A stretch of 64,000 bases of DNA, taken from the NCBI GenBank assembly GCA_949987705.1, contig OX465283.1, forward strand, positions 11,202,207-11,266,206. Reading direction: 5' to 3'. This stretch comes from Thereva unica (Eukaryota > Arthropoda > Insecta > Diptera > Therevidae). Every line of letters begins with the position of its first letter. Within the stretch, counting starts at the first letter, position 1. Below, in pieces: positions 33,217-42,755 of this stretch. Both the position numbers and the translations under genes were made by a program. Below the pieces are notes generated by a model. The model worked only from the letters and a program-made list of their open reading frames with translations. It ran no database searches and was not told the DNA's origin.

Positions 33217-35346
33217 ACCAGGTGCCTGTTAATCGAGTCGAATTTACCCAAAATGATGTGGGCCGAATTAGTCAATACCGCCGCATTTATTAGAAACCGC
33301 TGTCCTACAAAAATTAATGGCGACACAACACCAGAGGAGTTGTGGACGAATAAAAAACCGGACGTGTCATTTTTAAGAGTTATTGGAGCAAAGGCATACG
33401 TACTAATTAAGGACCAAAACCTTGGAAAATTTGATCGCAAGAGTAAGGAAGGCATACTTATAGGTTATGCAGAAGATACGAAAGCGTACAAGGTATGGAT
33501 CCCAAAAACCAGGACGATCATAAAAAGCAGAGATGTCAGGTTTGTAGAAAATCAAATTCAATCTCAAAATAAAAAAACCCAAGGGGAAGATCAAGAAGAA
33601 GGATACTGTACATATTATTTTCAGAATCATCCTACCAGTGCGGAAACGCCAGTGATATCAACTAACGTTTCAGATATTAATTCAGAAGCGACATCAAACA
33701 ATGAACTTATAATGAAGCAACTAACAGAGCAAGATGATGAAGTTACGGCAGAATGGGATGATTTAGACAACACCTTGAGGCCAATAGACGAAGTCAACTC
33801 GGTAAAAAGAGATCCCAGAACAATAAAAGAGATTATGCATTTGGATGATGCGGATAAATGGGTGGATGCCATGCAATCAGAGTACGAATCATTAATGAAA
33901 AACAGCACTTGGGATCTAGTAGACAGGCCAAAGGACAGGAATATAATAGAATCAAAATGGGTCTTCAAGACCAAATACAGAACAGATGGCACCATAGATA
34001 AAAGGAAAGCTCGTTTAGTTGCAAAAGGTTTTGATCAAGTGTATGGCATAGACTACACCGATACATATTCACCCGTTGCGAATATCAGTACAATACGATT
34101 GACGCTGGCAGTTGCTGTTGAAAGAAATTTAGAGTTGCATCACCTTGATGTCTCGGCTGCATACCTCAACGGAGAATTAGACACTGTAGTTTATATGGAA
34201 CAGCCCGAGGGCTTCATACAGGATGAGCATAAGGTATGTAAGTTAAATAAAGCCATTTACGGACTGAAGCAATCAGGTCGCCAATGGAACCTCAAACTAG
34301 ACTCAATGTTAAGAACATTAGGCTATCAAGTTTCACAGTACGATCGATGCATGTATCACAAACTGGCCAAAAACAAAATAACAATAATAACAGTATACGT
34401 TGATGACTTGCTGGTGGCAACCAACGAACCTGCCGAGTTCGAAACTTTGAAGACGTACTTGACGGAAGTCTTTGACATTCGCTGCCTAGGTTTCCCTGAG
34501 CTATGTGTAGGATTGGAGGTAAACAAAACTGAAAAGGGATTAAGTATTAGTCAAGGTGGTTATATAACAAACCTATTAAAGCGATACAACCTGGATGATT
34601 GCAAACCCAGTCGCACCCCACTACCAACTGGGATCAGTCTCGAAAAAGAACCTACCATAGAGGAGGAAAGGAAATCTATTAACAAAACAAAATACAAACG
34701 ACTGATAGGAAGTCTTCTTCACCTATCCACCTTTAGTAGAATAGACATATCATACGCAGTGAACACATTATCTCAATATAGCGAGGACCCCCGGCAACAA
34801 CATTGGAATGCTGGAATGCATGTCCTCAAATACCTGAAAGGATCTAAACAAGGCAAAATAGTTTACAAACGGACTGAAGTAAATCTGCACGCTTTTGCGG
34901 ATTCAAGTTTTGCTGGAGACATTAATGATAGGAAGTCCCAAACTGGTTACGCGTTCATTTACGCAGGCGGAGCTATAACATGGGGATCGAAAAAGCAAAA
35001 AATTGTTGCTACCTCTAGCACCGAGGCTGAATATATCACTCTATCATCAGTCGCGAAAGACGCAGCTTATCTCCGAAATCTTTTGACTGAATTACACCTA
35101 CACCAAGGGCCGGTCATAATATTTAATGATTGCAAAAGCGCTCAAAGCATTGCAAGCTCGTTGAATACGCAAGGAAGAACCAAACACCTCGACATTCGGT
35201 ACCACTACATACGTGAGGCAATAACCAATAGTCAAATCCAAATCAACTTTCTGAGATCGGAAGAGATGCCTGCTGACGCTCTTACTAAGCCGACAACAGC
35301 GACGGCGCACCGTAAATGTTTCCAGAAACTTGGAATGGAGTTCTAA
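33217..35346 (+). CDS. Copia RT-RNase H half, separated by MITE-1
   Basis: It continues the Copia frame after MITE-1. The open stretch runs from 33202 inside the MITE, but only codons from 33217 are Copia. Contents in order: the integrase C-terminal region ('IGAKAYVLIKD', 'FDRKSKEGILIGY'), an acidic linker, then the Copia RT ('ESKWVFKTKYRTDGTIDKRK', 'GIDYTDTYSPVANISTIR', 'LDVSAAYLNGELDTVVYMEQ', 'AIYGLKQSGRQWN') with catalytic YVDD at 34396-34407. The RNase H follows ('FADSSFAGD', 'SSTEAEYI', 'NDCKSAQSI', 'HLDIRYHYIRE'), with its acidic residues present. It ends at a TAA just before the polypurine tract. It has no start codon of its own beyond incidental ones, so expression is doubtful. Confidence 0.9.
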   Translation, partial: TRCLLIESNLPKMMWAELVNTAAFIRNRCPTKINGDTTPEELWTNKKPDVSFLRVIGAKAYVLIKDQNLGKFDRKSKEGILIGYAEDTKAYKVWIPKTRTIIKSRDVRFVENQIQSQNKKTQGEDQEEGYCTYYFQNHPTSAETPVISTNVSDINSEATSNNELIMKQLTEQDDEVTAEWDDLDNTLRPIDEVNSVKRDPRTIKEIMHLDDADKWVDAMQSEYESLMKNSTWDLVDRPKDRNIIESKWVFKTKYRTDGTIDKRKARLVAKGFDQVYGIDYTDTYSPVANISTIRLTLAVAVERNLELHHLDVSAAYLNGELDTVVYMEQPEGFIQDEHKVCKLNKAIYGLKQSGRQWNLKLDSMLRTLGYQVSQYDRCMYHKLAKNKITIITVYVDDLLVATNEPAEFETLKTYLTEVFDIRCLGFPELCVGLEVNKTEKGLSISQGGYITNLLKRYNLDDCKPSRTPLPTGISLEKEPTIEEERKSINKTKYKRLIGSLLHLSTFSRIDISYAVNTLSQYSEDPRQQHWNAGMHVLKYLKGSKQGKIVYKRTEVNLHAFADSSFAGDINDRKSQTGYAFIYAGGAITWGSKKQKIVATSSTEAEYITLSSVAKDAAYLRNLLTELHLHQGPVIIFNDCKSAQSIASSLNTQGRTKHLDIRYHYIREAITNSQIQINFLRSEEMPADALTKPTTATAHRKCFQKLGMEF

Positions 35347-35371
35347 TGAATAAACGGACTATTGCGGAATT

Positions 35372-35380
35372 GAAGGGGAG
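35372..35380 (+). promoter_or_regulatory. Copia polypurine tract
   Basis: GAAGGGGAG lies immediately upstream of the 3' LTR, in the position where plus-strand DNA synthesis is primed. Confidence 0.8.
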
Positions 35381-35521
35381 TGATGGTATTCTGACAACCC
35401 GAGCAATTCCACAGTCAACTGTTTCTCTAATCCTTTTAACATGAACTTCTACTCCAGTCTCTTGTAAACCTTCATGAAATAAAGTTAAGCAAACACAAAC
35501 GGTAGTTTTGTTTTTTCATTA
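35381..35521 (+). repeat. Copia 3' LTR (141 bp)
   Basis: By eye it matches the 5' LTR base for base. AATAAA at 35478-35483 is a likely polyadenylation signal for the element's RNA. It is followed by the CAACT duplication at 35522-35526. Confidence 0.93.
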
Positions 35522-35526
35522 CAACT

Positions 35527-36375
35527 AGTGACCAGAGGTACGGGGATAAGACACTGGTCTTATGGTGCAGTGAGCACACTACTTTGAGAGCAGCCCTTAA
35601 TAGCCGTATACTAATGGTGGATACACCAAGGATGCTTGCTGTGGTTAGCCCATTCTAGACTTCCAGCTAGAATGTGCTACCTACTAAGATAAAATCCATG
35701 TGCTCTCTTTCTTACTTTCTTACGAAATTCGCTTCTTTATGATTTGCTCCTAGTGTAACTAATTTCTGTGCCTTTTTATCACTCTCGATGTGTCTGTGAT
35801 ATGGAACTCACTAAAGAATAACGACCCCTTACCTCCTAGGAGAGCTATATAGCTCATTTGGCAGCTTAGAATATACATATGTATATAGGCCATGCCTAGT
35901 GACTTGGTAGCCTGCTGGCTCATATGTACAACAGGTTTTCATTTATGTTGAAAAAACAAGCTTAGAAATCACCGTTTGTATTTCTACTGTGAGCGTGTTA
36001 TTGTGACATATTCAGGACCACGTTTAGCGCTTCAATGAGAATTGTATCAAAAGCTTCCGATATTATTTAGTCTTGGCCTAGTCTGAAGTTTTTATATTAA
36101 TTTTCAAAAGGAGCAAATCACTGAGCCGTATGCTAGCACTGCCCTGTGGAGCCCTCGCGCCATCGGCTTAAAATTGCATCTCTTGTCGCAGATATGCTTA
36201 CTGTCATAGAAGCCTTATCTTTGATTTTAAGGTTTGGGTTAAAATCAGACTAAAGTACTAGTAGCTAGTTTAAAAAAGTTTTCTGAGAATTAAATGGTTT
36301 TATCACATAGGATACCTTTTTAAAGCCTTGTATATTATACCTATAAGTTCTCATTCAAAACGAGGCTTCGAGCTT
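35527..36375. other. No recognisable gene or element
   Basis: Unannotated sequence to the right of Copia. The LINE-A RT does not resume here, consistent with Copia landing outside the LINE-A body. Confidence 0.5.
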
Positions 36376-36378
36376 AGC

Positions 36379-36617
36379 TACACGAGGATATATGCTTCTG
36401 AAGCAAAAATTTAAGCAAAATAATAGTTTGGATAAAAAACTAATGAGATAGAGCGGTGATATGATTTATTCACCAAAAAAAAAACACTTCTTGAAGCGTC
36501 AACATACACGAGGACGTATGAAGCAGACTCAAAAAGTGCAAAGGAGGCGAAGGTAGTTGGAAAAATGTGCTAATTTTGTGTTCATGTAACAATGTGTAGT
36601 ATGCGTCCTCGTGTATT
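36379..36617. repeat. Possible short TIR element with extra internal terminus
   Basis: TACACGAGGATATATGC at 36379 and the reverse complement of 36601-36616 (ATACACGAGGACGCAT) form imperfect inverted ends. A third, direct copy (ATACACGAGGACGTATGAAG) lies inside at about 36504. No target duplication was evident. Confidence 0.4.
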
Positions 36618-36820
36618 TTGGTTTTAGACAGTTATATTTGAATTTGAAGCAGATATTTAGATAATCTTCAATTTAGAATTTATGTGTTATATTTAAGCTT
36701 AAGCTTTTTCTCTCATTCTGAAACTGCTTAGAGTTCTTCAATTTAAAAACGTCATCACCAAAGGAGTGTTCCTATTGTTAATTTCTCCTGACATAATGTT
36801 AAAGCAGTCTGTGCCATGTT

Positions 36821-36972
36821 TTAAAATTTTAACCTTGACCTTTTCCTTAAACACCAGCGACTAGACTTTCATAATATACATACATAAATACAACCTACCT
36901 TAATGACAAACATGAGCATCCACCAGTCGCTGTGCTGCTGTTAATGCAAAGTCAAGGTTAACAATTTTTAAT
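36821..36972. repeat. Imperfect hairpin, about 45-base arms
   Basis: The left arm (36821-36862: TTAAAATTTTAACCTTGACC ... CAGCGACT) pairs with the right arm (36925-36972: AGTCGCTG ... GTCAAGGTTAACAATTTTTA). The loop is about 62 bases. It resembles a small foldback MITE; no second copy was seen in the window. Confidence 0.5.
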
Positions 36973-36974
36973 CC

Positions 36975-37818
36975 TGAACGTACAATTTTGGGAATCTTTC
37001 TAGAGGGTATCTGGCTGGAGTGTAGAATTTCGTGTCTCGCACTTTCATTAACACGCCCGTAGAAATCTCTTGACACTTTTTAAATGAATTTTCTACACTT
37101 TTCGCCCCATACTACACACCTGTGCCTTTTTCCTTCAACTTATTTACGCTGGAATAAATCGTCTTACACTTTTCGATACGGCAGGTAGCTGTGCTGTGCT
37201 GTTGGTCTTCGAACATGAAACCTTATCAAAATTTAATTAAATTTTACCTAAACGTTCTTTCTATATTTTTGTATCCAGTGTATAATATTCAAAGCTGGTG
37301 GCAAAATTTTTTTGGGGTGGGTTACATGTTTGGAATGAATGCCAGATCTAATTAGGGTACTTTCAAAGTTAATATTTTTAGCAGTTGCTTCATGAGATTA
37401 ATTAAAAGTTTGCGGAAACGGAAATGAGTGAAATTTAATTTTGTTCTGTTTTATTTAATTTCAGATTTGTGACCTCTTCTGATGACAACTGTTGCAGTTC
37501 TAGAGTAAGCTCGTAAGTTTCATTTTTGTTATACTTTTTGTGATTAAAATTGATGCTAGGACGATATCAGATACCAAAATTTTCTAGGTGCTCAATAATT
37601 GGCTGTAAGATAAAACTATATTTCTTAAGCATTGGAAACCGTTTAAAAGACATAAACCACTAAAATAAACCAACATCAAATGAGCCTTATGGGGAGAGCT
37701 GCCTTAGTTAATCGAAAGATTACAGACCGTATCTATCTATTAACAACGTAGCACCTCTGTGGGCTGGTTATTTTGTTGTGCATACTTTTAGGAGATTTAA
37801 AAAATCTGATCTAGCCTG
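36975..37818. other. No recognisable gene or element
   Basis: AT-rich spacer before the 3' tail of the large LINE-C copy. Confidence 0.5.
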
Positions 37819-38439
37819 TTAGGTTAGGTTAGATATGGCTGAGCTGCTGGTGCACAGCCCAAACACTTAGGCCAAAGGGATAGGCCCGTTGTGATGCCAT
37901 AATGATCCCACTTTATACCCAATGTTAAAGTGTCGTTTCTTCGCTAAAACCACCTCGAGGACGTAATAAATCTTCTTAGTTTCGGGATCCCAAACTTCGT
38001 AATTTCCTCAAGCGTACTTAGGAAGGGTTCACCAAAAGTGGTAAGTCTCCTTTTGCTTAGGGCTGGACTGTGACAGAGAAGATGTTTTACACTTTCCACT
38101 TCGTCTATATTCTGACAGCTTCTGCAGAAATCGTAGGTTTCGAGACCTAAGCGGGCCGCACTCGTCCCTATCAGACAGTGTCCGGTTAGCACTCCCACTG
38201 TTACTGAGAGGTCTCGTCTACCGAGGCTCAACAGTGAGGTGGTCCGCCTGAGATCGTAAGAGGGCCAAGTCATTTTGGCCAAGGTACATTTGTTAAGATC
38301 TCTCCAATGCTTTTCTTCTAGTTACATTGTGTAGTGTTTGCATCGTAGTTTAAAGGTTGCCCAAGGCATACCAACCCTTTCTTTTCCAAGAAGGAGAGTG
38401 GCGGTCGTGCCTTTCCTTGCCAGTTCGTCAGCTTTACAG

Positions 38440-38538
38440 GGGGGTAGCACGTAAGTTGTTTCAATCGACCTTTTCATACAAAAATTCAAGATTTTTGTAT
38501 GGAGAGGTCGATTGAAACAACTTACGTGCTACTACCCC
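38440..38538. mobile_element. HP-1, 99-bp hairpin element in LINE-C RNase H
   Basis: A near-perfect foldback. The left arm GGGGGTAGCACGTAAGTTG (38440 on), continuing through 'TTTCAATCGACCT' and 'ATACAAAAAT', is mirrored by the right arm, which ends CGTGCTACTACCCC at 38538. The arms are about 45 bases with a loop of about 5. The right arm has an extra TAG. AG flanks both sides (38438-38439 and 38539-38540). The intact LINE-C homologue at about 4.29 kb has no such insert at the equivalent place (TTATACAATTTGC), so this is an insertion with a likely 2-bp duplication. It carries no coding capacity. Confidence 0.8.
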
Positions 38539-38550
38539 AGTTTCCCCTTA

Positions 38551-38600
38551 TATTTCGGTGACCAGGCACCCCACCAGGCATATTTCGGTGACCAGGGTCC
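38551..38600. repeat. 30-base tandem duplication in LINE-C RNase H
   Basis: 'TATTTCGGTGACCAGG' occurs at 38551 and again at 38581. On the minus strand the unit encodes the RNase H 'PGHRN' motif twice. It lies directly beside HP-1 and may be a slippage or repair product. Confidence 0.65.
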
Positions 38601-40234
38601 AGAACTGTTAAGCCATCTCGTTAAGAAATCTGCGGCATTCAGAGATAGCTCTGGAGTTATTAGTGCAAGAGCGCAGGGCCTTAAAAGCCGACTGACTATC
38701 TGAGAAGATATAGACAGTTCGGTTCCTATCGCCTTGCTGTTTGATTTGCAAAACTGCCTCATGTATGGCTAAAACCTCCGCTTGGTATACACTGCAGTGA
38801 TCGGGTAGTCGGAAGGAGACTTCAATCCCAAGTTCCAGCGAGAAGACTCCGCCTCCCATTCGACCCTTGAGCTTAGAGCCATCAGTGAAGAAGTTTAGGC
38901 ATCTTGACTACTGTGAGGTCTATTACTCCATTCACGACGAGACCGGATATAGACTTCATAGTTCTTCGTAAAGTTGACCTCGGATGTGCGAAAATTTGTT
39001 TCTGTGGGAATATTGACCGAGTGTAGCACCTCAAAGCTCCATCTTCTAATTCCGGTACAAAATCCAGATTCTTTTATTCTGAGCGCTGCAATAGTCACAT
39101 TTTCCCTTGCCACAAGGTTTAACGGAGGGAGGTATGACATATCGTTTAGGGCATCTGGAGGTGTGGAGCGAAGTGCGCCTGTTATACATAACTCCGCACA
39201 TCTTTGCACTTTCTGTAGTTTGTTTGGCACAGTGGACTTATTCAAGGTTAGCCACCATACTAAGACCTAGTATAGGAGTATTGGACGGACAGTCGCTGTA
39301 TAGATCCATCGTGCTATGTTAGGCGAAAAGCCCCATTTTTGCCCTATGGATTTTTTGCAAGCGAAAAGCGCTATGTTCGCTTTCTTAATGCGCTCTTCTA
39401 TGTTCTCATTCCAGAGGAGCTTCATATCCAGGGTTACTCCCAGATATTTGGCACGGCTAGTAAATTTGAGCCTGACATTGGTTAGCCGGAGAGGAATTAG
39501 GGGTGGGGTTTTATACCTGGTCGTGAAGAGGACTAATTCTGTTTTTTCAGGGTTAACGCTGAGTCCGCGGGTGACAGAATAGTTTGAAAGAGTTAGTAAC
39601 GCTGCCTCCATGAGATCAGAGAGGACTTGTGGGTATTTTCCTTTTATGATGATAACAATGTCATCCGCGTACGCCAGTACATGGTGTCCCACTGCCTCCA
39701 TGCGTCGCAGCAGCTGGTTCACAGTCACGACCCATAGAAGTGGAGAAAGTACTCCTCCTTGCGGGGTACCCCCTGTTGACGGCCCTTCGAACCGATCAGT
39801 CGCCAAGGTTTGAGCTCACGATCCTGCCGGTAAGCATTTGATGTATAAGAGACACAAGCAGCGCCTCGATCCTCAGCTTGGCCAAGGCCAGGGTAATTGC
39901 GTTCGGGAGCACGTTGTTAAACGCTCCCTCTATGTCAAGAAAAGCTACTAATGTGTATTTTTTGTCTTGGAGTGATTTTTCTTTGGTTTGAAACCAATGA
40001 GTGAAGGGCAGTATCCGTGGATCTACCCTTTGCATATTCGTGCTGTGCGCCAGAGAGTTCCGAGATTGGGATGCTCTGCCTCAGATACATTTCAATTTGC
40101 CTTTCTAGAGTCTTCAATAAAAAGGACGATAGGCTGATTGGCCTGTAGTCTTTGGGTGTTTTATGGGAGGCCTTGGGTATAAAGACCACTTTTACCTCTT
40201 TCCAGCTAATCCAGCCTGTTACATCCACCTGAAA

Positions 40235-41275
40235 AATAGATATTAGTGGCTTTCTTTACCTTGATTTTAAATCTCCTATATACCACTTTCCTGAATAAAA
40301 AAATCACCAACATAAAACTCAACTTTCTCAAACGACTGAACATAATAATTTCAAGCTACATTGAATATTTAACCAACCTTCCAGACTCAGGCTGCCATTC
40401 ACCACGAAAATCACTGACTCCTGTGAAAATTCGTATTGAATCGCGGAATTCCCAAGATCCCCAATTCAGCGGAATTGAATACAACACAAATATTGAATGT
40501 AACACAAAGCACAACTCTTGAATGTGCACAAAGCATCCTTCATTCTTCACATAAAAATGCCACCGTGCACCGACGGAGGAATCCTTTTTGCCACACACCT
40601 ACACACAATATACATACAATGTTAAAAAATCCATTTAAAATTGTGCTCACAATTCGATCCGACACATTCGAATGGAGCCAGCTCTTCCGTGCCTAGGTAT
40701 GTGCAAACATAGTTGTAGTTATGTATCAAAGCCCTTTTAAATCTAGCACGTTTCCCGCTTCGGGGCTGGAGCAAATATCAGTGGTTATCCAGGTCAGGTG
40801 AGCAATAGAAAATATATTTATTGACTGTGTGTGTGCAGGGCTTCCTTTTTTGCCGAGAGAATCGTGATCATTTTTACGCCGCGGTGGATTATCGATTAGC
40901 AATTTCGACAGTTCCAAGGACAATTGAAGGAGCTGTGAAAGTGCTAACAATGCCGACTGTAAGGAATTCACAATTGCTTGGGTAATAGACTCCCAAATGG
41001 AACTTACTTTTTTCGGAAACAAAATGGGAGAGATTTGCTGGTTTATAGGAAATTCCTAGGATGTTTCTGTGTGGTTTCTGTGTAGCTTTCTTTATTTGGA
41101 ATGTTTATTTCTTTGCAGGCATTGTCTGGATTAAATTCAACCACTAGCAGTTGCTATTAAACACAAGTCAGACATTAAGAGGTTGTCTCGGCTAGTGTCT
41201 ACCACTGCAGATAGGGCGTCGATCTCAAGTCGACTATCATTAATTATCTTGCGACCGACTTTAAGAATTTTTGCT
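40235..41275. other. No recognisable gene or element
   Basis: Non-coding spacer. Short frames (up to 98 codons) show no motif. Confidence 0.45.
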
Positions 41276-41280
41276 TTAAT

Positions 41281-41327
41281 AGGGTACAATTCGTGATTGT
41301 AGCGTATTCTCCATGCATTGTCTTCAT
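41281..41327 (-). pseudogene. LINE-B fragment, left half of nested site
   Basis: The 40-odd bases 'GTACAATTCGTGATTGTAGC ... TGCATTGTCTTCAT' match 63650-63693 almost exactly. On the minus strand they encode the RTE-like 'WRIRYNHEL' motif. The match stops at 41327, where the LINE-A T run begins, and resumes at 42701. Confidence 0.75.
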
Positions 41328-42700
41328 TTTTTTTTTTATATGAAAAAACCAAGCTTGGGAGTAACCCTTTATACTACCAGTCCGTCATGTCGTTCAGTTC
41401 ATGGTGCAGTGTCTAGTAGTAAGCTTGGTTTGAAGAATAGAGGAGAATAGGAAAGGTTAGAGGGGGTCTGGAGGGTGTAGAAGAAAATGACGATGAACCT
41501 CACGTTTGAACTCTAAGGTGTTGTACGAGTTCGGAAATACTGACTGCGAGAGATTATTCCACAGTCGAGTTGTTCTATCCATAAACGAACTTCGCACAAT
41601 ACGGTTTGTGCGTGAACGAGTGGGCTGTAGGGTATGGGGGTGAGCCGAGCGGACTAGTCTTGTGTTGCGGGAAAAGTATTGCCGTGCAGGCAGGAGGTCC
41701 TGAATTTCAGTGGGACAGTCGTCATGGTAATAGCGATAAGGTATGGAGAGGGCTGCTACATTCCTACGGTGGCTCACCTTACTATGGAGGCGCGAAAGGG
41801 GCCATCACCAAAATGAGTTTGAGGGCGCGATTTTGCACCTTGTCGAGACAAGCCAAGGTGGTTTTTGGGGCGCCTGCCCAGATATACGAGTTGCATTCGA
41901 GGCGCGGCCGAATGTAGGATTTGTATATTGTAGCCAGTGCGGCTGGCTGGAGGAGGAACTTGCATCTCTTGAGAAATCCAAGGCATTGGGAGGCTTGTTT
42001 GGCTATTTGGAATATGTGATCATTCCATCGCAGATGCTCCGCTAAAGTTACCCCTAGGATGTTGAGAGTTGAGTCAGCCGTTAGATTCTCTTTATCCACT
42101 GAGATAGGAATAAGGTCGGTACAATTTTTGTTGGAGATTAGACAGTACTAACTGTACAGTATTAGACAGAATTCGACGCGGTTTATTTAGCCCCAATGAA
42201 GAATCGATTCGATATCCCGGTTGATCGAAGTGGACATTAGTTGGCGGCGGTAAAGACAAGGTCTGACACGTGCTTGTCTTATATTGTCGAAGGAGTAACA
42301 GAAATTCAGAGTACCGTCATCGGCGAAGCAGTGAAGTGGGTTGGAGGGAATTGAGAGCAGATCATTAATGAACATTAGAAAAAGTGCGGGTGAGAGAATT
42401 GACCCCTGAGGAACTCCGGCCGAAATGACATGTGGGTTGGATTCGACGCAGTCCAATACTACCTTGATTGAACGGCCAGAAAGAAAGCTCTTAATCCAGT
42501 TCCTTAGAACTAAGTGTATACCAATAGCTTGGAGTTTATTCAACCGAGCTGGGTGCCATACTCTGTCAAAAGCCTTTGATATATCTAGAGCAACCAGACC
42601 AGACTCGCCAAAGCTGTGAATGCTTTGGTTGATACGTTCAGTTAAACACACAAGCAGATCGCCAGTAGACCGTTTAGGTCTGAAGCCGTATTGCCTGTCG
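41328..42700 (-). mobile_element. LINE-A copy nested in LINE-B
   Basis: A second RT-bearing LINE-A copy on the minus strand. The A tail is the T run at 41328-41337. RT landmarks at 42187-42700: 'DRQYGFRPKRSTGDLLV', 'LDISKAFDRVWH', 'SAGVPQGSILSPALF' (intact QG, unlike the 29 kb copy) and 'CFADDGTLNF'. A stop follows 'HWG' at about 42187. The next piece (41782-42099) has 'LNILGVTLAEHLRWNDHI', 'YIRPRLECNSYIWAGAPK' and 'LDKVQNRALKLI', and the C-terminal piece (41457-41777) 'SHRRNVAALSIPYRYY'. It is 5'-truncated exactly at 42700, where LINE-B resumes. At least two frame breaks inactivate it. A 3-bp ATT could be the target duplication but merges with the tail. Confidence 0.85.
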
Positions 42701-42755
42701 ATTGATTGGGTCGTATATCCTTCGGAGAACCTTCCTCTCAAATATATCCAACTGG
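42701..42755 (-). pseudogene. LINE-B fragment, right half of nested site
   Basis: 'ATTGATTGGGTCGTAT' followed by 'CCTTCGGAGAACC' and 'CTCAAATATATCCAACT' continues the match to 63693-63748 after the LINE-A insertion. The homology ends at about 42750, where Gypsy-like sequence starts. Confidence 0.75.

Larger units (their letters stand above)
30722..35521 (+). mobile_element. Full-length Ty1/Copia retrotransposon disrupted by MITE-1
   Basis: A complete LTR retrotransposon: 5' LTR, primer-binding site, a single gag-pol frame in the order Gag, protease, integrase, RT, RNase H (the Copia order), polypurine tract and 3' LTR. Matching LTRs and a clean 5-bp duplication point to a recent insertion. 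Without the 477-bp MITE-1 and its 3-bp duplication the element would be about 4.3 kb with one gag-pol frame of roughly 1300 codons, near the size of Drosophila copia. I see no other frame break. It sits 30 bases beyond the 5' truncation of LINE-A. Confidence 0.93.
37819..40232 (-). mobile_element. LINE-C copy: RT, RNase H, Cys-rich end; frame-broken
   Basis: The longest LINE-C (Loa/R1-like) copy, read on the minus strand. RT: 'VVFIPKASHKTPKDYRPISL' (about 40.2 kb), 'LVAFLDIEGAFNNV' (about 39.95 kb), 'GTPQGGVLSPLLW' and 'AYADDIVI' (39.65-39.78 kb), 'AKYLGVTLDMKLLW' (39.43 kb). Thumb: 'KLQKVQRCAELCITGALRST'. RNase H: 'SVYQAEVLAIHEAV' and 'YIFSDSQSAFKAL' (38.7-38.8 kb), then a duplicated 'PGHRN' motif. 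C-terminus: 'TYDFCRSCQNIDEVE' and 'LLCHSPALSKRRL'. The frame is broken near 40.0, 39.8, 39.25, 38.9 and 38.5 kb. The 5' half (ORF1, endonuclease) is absent. The 3' tail on the + strand is TTAGG-TTAGG-TTAGA-TATGG. A hairpin element interrupts the RNase H. Confidence 0.85.

Noticed and set aside
38440..38538. Hairpin as a rho-independent terminator
   Set aside because: This is eukaryotic transposon DNA, the arms are about 45 bases, and the homologous LINE copy shows it is an insertion.
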